A stretch of 64,000 nt of DNA, from positions 620,001 to 684,000 of the forward strand of contig CAVZAA010000001.1 of NCBI GenBank assembly GCA_963773105.1, given 5' to 3'. Each line of letters opens with the position of its first letter. Position 1 is the first letter of the stretch. The position numbers were made by a program, and so were the translations under genes. Below, in pieces: positions 61,100-64,000 of this stretch. The notes under the pieces are model-generated. The model ran no database searches and had not been told where the DNA came from. It worked only from the letters and a program-made list of their open reading frames with translations. This DNA comes from Trebonia sp963773105 (GTDB lineage Bacteria; Actinomycetota; Actinomycetes; Streptosporangiales; Streptosporangiaceae).

Positions 61100-62009
61100 A
61101 TGACTCGCGAGGACATCGAATTCAAGGGCGAGGGCGACGTCACGCTGCGTGGGTGGTTCTACCCGGCGCAGGGTGTCGACGGGCCTGCGCCGGCCGTCGT
61201 GCTGTCCCACGGTCTCACGGCCGTCAAGGAGATGCACCTCGGCGGCTTCGCCGAGGCATTCTCAGCCGCGGGTCTCAGCGCTCTGGTGTACGACCACCAC
61301 GGCTTCGGAGACAGTGAGGGGCTACCGCGTCAGGAGGTCGACCCCGTTCCGGCAGTACCGCGACTACCGCAACGCCATTTCGTACGTCGCGAGCCGACCT
61401 GAGGTCGACGCCGCGAGGATCGGCGTGTGGGGATCGAGCTTCTCCGGTGGACTCGTCCTCGCCGTGGGTGCGAACGACAGCCGGGTCAAGGCGGTCGTCT
61501 CGCAGGTTCCGTTCATCTCGGGCCCGGGCATCGTCACGCGCATGGTCCGTCCGGACTTCCGCGCCGGCCTGCTCGAAGGCATCAACGGCGACCGTGCACA
61601 CCGCTACGCCGGTGGCGAGCCGCACATGATCCCGGTGGTGACGCCGGACCCGACGGCGCTGGCGCTCATGGCCGCGACCGAGACGCACGACTGGTTCACC
61701 AAGACGGCGGCCGACGTCGCTCCGAACTGGCGCAACGAGGTCACCGTGCGCAGCTTCGAGTTGATCGGCGAGTGGGATCCGGGCGCGAGCATCGACCGGA
61801 TCTCGCCGACGCCACTGCTCATGGTCGTGACCTCGGGCAACGTCGTCGCTCCGTTCGAGATGGCCTTGGAGGCCTACGAGCGGGCGCGAGAGCCGAAGGA
61901 GCTGCTGCTCGTGCCCGGTGGCCACTTCGACCTCTACGAGGGCGAGGGCTTCGAGAAGGCCTCCGCCGCGGCGGTCAAGCACTTCGTGACCCACGTCGGC
62001 CGGAGCTGA
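61100..62009 (+). pseudogene. Alpha/beta hydrolase (dienelactone-hydrolase/X-Pro-peptidase-like), one indel as read
   Basis: ATG 61100: MTREDIEFKGEGDVTLRGWF, then AVVLSHGLTAVKEMHLGGFA (oxyanion HG) and YDHHGFGDSEGLPRQE. An extra base near 61345 shifts to YRDYRNAISYVASRPEVDAA, RIGVWGSSFSGGLVLAVGAN (nucleophile Ser in GSSFSGG), LMVVTSGNVVAPFEMALEAY and VPGGHFDLYEGEGFEKASAA (His). About 302 residues. Such enzymes cleave esters or C-C bonds of small acids; it sits just before an acyl-CoA ligase, consistent with one catabolic route. Confidence 0.78.
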
Positions 62010-62019
62010 CTTAGCACCG

Positions 62020-64000
62020 ATGAACGCCATCATTGAACCCCGGCCCGAGGGTCTCGAGTACGGTGCCGTCCTGCGCGACGCCGCCTCGGGCGGCGCGCTG
62101 GCGGAGACCGGCATCGGACAGTACGCCGCCTGGTTGGCCTCACGCGGACACAGCTTCGCGAGCTACCAGGAGCTGTGGGCGTGGTCGGTCTCTGACCTGG
62201 AGGGCTTCTGGGCCTCCATCTGGGAGTACTTCGACGTGGCCGGAGTGCGCGGTGACGCCGTACTGCCTGTTCGGCGCATGCCAGAGGCGCAGTGGTTCCC
62301 CAGGACGAGCCTGAACTACGCCCAGCAGCTCGTCCGCGTCGCTGCCACCGCGCCGGACAGTACCGCCATCCGAGGACACTCGCAGACACGGGACACTGTT
62401 CGAGCTGACGTACGCCGAGCTTGCCGACGAGGTCCGGCGCGCCCGCGGCGTCCTCGCGTCGCTGGGCGTTGGCCAGGGCGATCGGGTCGTGGGCTACCTG
62501 CCGAACATCCCCGAGACCGTCGTCGCAGTGCTCGCTGCTGCCTCGCTCGGTGCCGTGTGGGCCTGCTGCCCACCCGAGTTCGGGTCCCGCAGCGTCATCG
62601 ACCGCCTGGCGCAACTCGACCCCACGGTCCTGATCGCCGTCAGCGGCTATGTGCATGGGGACCGGCAGGTCGACCGTTCCGCCGAGCTGGCCACCATCCG
62701 CAGCGCGCTTCCCACGCTCCAGCACGTGATCGGCATCCCCTATGGGTCGCACATGGTCGCGGACGCGGTCCAGTGGACCGCGGCGCTCGCCGACCAGCCC
62801 GACTCGGGCGAGGTCGAGTTCACGCCCGTCCCGTTCGAGCACCCGCTGTGGACCGTGTTCTCCTCGGGCACCACGGGGCTCCCGAAGGCCATCATCCACA
62901 GCCACGGCGGCATCACGCTGGAGCACCTCAAGCTGCACGCCCTCCACCTCGACACCCGGCCCGGCGACGCCGTCACGGCGATCAGCACAACGGGCTGGAT
63001 GGTCTGGAACGCCATGGTGAGCTCGCTGATGCTCGGTGCCACCCTTGTCGTGGCCGATGGCAACCCGCTCTACCCGGACCTGCTCGAGCCCTGGCGCGTC
63101 GCGGCCGCGTCCGGAGCGTCGCTGCTGGGCGTCAGCCCTGCTTACCTCATGGCCTGCCGTCGTGAAGGTCTCGACCCGGCGCACGCGGTCGACCTCTCGG
63201 CCCTGCGCACGCTCAGCGTCACGGGATCGGCGCTGTCCCCGGACGGCTACGACTGGCTGTACGAGCACCTGTCACCCGAGATCTTCGTCAACTCGATGAG
63301 TGGCGGCACCGACGTCTGCTCCAACTTCGTCGCCGGATCCCCGTGGCTGCCGGTCTATCGAGGTGAGATCTCAGGCCCGTGTCTGGGCGTCGACGTGGCC
63401 GCGTTCGATGACGACGGCAACGTCGTCTTCGGTGAGGTGGGCGAGCTCGTCGTCCGAGCGCCGATGCCGTCGATGCCGGTCGGGTTCGTCAACGATCCAG
63501 GACACGAGCGCTACCGCGCGTCGTACTTCGACACCTATCCCGGCATCTGGCGTCATGGCGACTGGGTGACCATGACCGAGCGTGGGAGCTGCATCATCCA
63601 CGGTCGCTCTGACGCGACCCTCAACCGAGGGGGCGTCCGACTGGGGACCAGCGAGTTCTACAGCGTCGTCGAGGACTTCGCCGAGGTACGCGACAGCCTC
63701 GTGGTCCATCTCGAGGACGACGAGGGCGGCCCGGGTCAGCTGTTGCTATTCGTCCATCTCGCCGAAGGCCTGACGCTGGACACCACACTCGTCGATCACC
63801 TCAAGCGCGCGCTGCGCAGCGAGCTCTCGCCCCGACATGTGCCGGACCTCGTCGCCGAAGTGCCGTCGGTTCCCCGCACCCTCACCGGCAAGAAGCTCGA
63901 GACGCCTATCAAGAAGATCCTGCTCGGCAAGCCCGCCGAGGACGTCGTCTCACCCGGTGCGATCACCGGCTACGAGGCGATCGACTCCTTCGTCGCAGCG
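62020..64000 (+). pseudogene. Acetoacetyl-CoA synthetase-like acyl-CoA ligase, one indel, runs off window
   Basis: Starts 11 bases after the hydrolase stop. GHSFASYQELWAWSVSDLEG, then FWASIWEYFDVAG is the N-terminal signature of acetoacetate-CoA ligases. An extra base near 62391 shifts the frame; sense continues LTYAELADEVRRARGVLASL. FSSGTTGLPKAIIHSHGG is the AMP-binding P-loop, STTGWMVWNAMVSSLMLGAT and VNSMSGGTDVCSNF the adenylate site, DATLNRGGVRLGTSEFYSVV the hinge, TLTGKKLETPIKKIL the catalytic Lys. About 660 codons are visible; the end is outside the window. It activates acetoacetate or a related keto or short-chain acid. Confidence 0.88.

Noticed and set aside
57381..62400. Programmed ribosomal frameshifting in the membrane operon
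   Set aside because: The breaks lie at different, non-slippery positions in nearly every gene and go in both directions; sequence error is simpler.

Overview
The window is high-GC DNA with the codon use, GTG starts, GGAGG ribosome sites and regulator families (LuxR/LAL, TetR, GntR, HxlR, LysR, AraC) of a filamentous or soil actinomycete (Actinomycetota). I cannot name a species. LarEBC, a P450, a secreted arabinofuranosidase and a sensor kinase all fit that group.

Layout. (1) 1-11.3 kb: small oxidoreductase and regulator units: an aldo/keto reductase (cut by the window edge), an MFS exporter with a coupled small protein, a large LuxR/LAL regulator and a beta-hydroxyacid dehydrogenase, with three TCAC-N8-GTGA palindromes among their promoters; then an FMN reductase/TetR pair, dodecin, tag, GntR, an AhpD-like protein and LysR. 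(2) 11.3-20.5 kb: a repeat lipoprotein, a secreted arabinofuranosidase with CBM6-like and duplicated ricin-type modules, an MDR oxidoreductase, a P450 and several gene remnants. (3) 20.4-25.0 kb: an aldo/keto reductase divergent from larE-larB-larC (nickel-pincer cofactor synthesis), followed by a vapBC pair. (4) 25.0-36 kb: an integration and IS hot spot. Three identical 42-bp tRNA-Gly(UCC) 3' fragments mark two tandem cassettes, one with a serine hydrolase inside long inverted repeats and one with vapBC. They are followed by IS110, an integrase-core IS with clear terminal repeats, and an IS982 element inserted in a tetR gene with a CTAG duplication. (5) 36-52 kb: a TetR-controlled set of SDRs, alpha/beta hydrolases and an NmrA-like protein that share the operator AAACCGATCGGTTT, mostly as pairs 24 bp apart, plus HxlR/MFS/Fe-S genes, a truncated IS4-type transposase and a histidine kinase. 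(6) 52-64 kb: two metallo-beta-lactamase-fold hydrolases, two AraC regulators, then a long plus-strand operon: a tautomerase, an SCP2-like protein, seven translationally coupled small membrane proteins rich in heptad-like helices, an alpha/beta hydrolase and an acetoacetyl-CoA synthetase-like ligase that runs off the end.

The most novel part is the coupled membrane-protein operon at 57.4-60.9 kb. I can give it no established family name. Its genes look like parts of one envelope assembly, made together with lipid- or keto-acid-handling enzymes.

Quality warning. At least fifteen genes are broken by single-base indels, with sensible coding sequence continuing in another frame on both sides. 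Their density suggests uncorrected assembly errors more than true decay. Other remnants (the isochorismatase with an in-frame stop, the truncated beta-propeller, truncated VapC, and the hydrolase-TetR chimera) look genuinely decayed or rearranged. Frame-broken genes are typed as pseudogene here, with a note where I think the organism's gene is probably intact.
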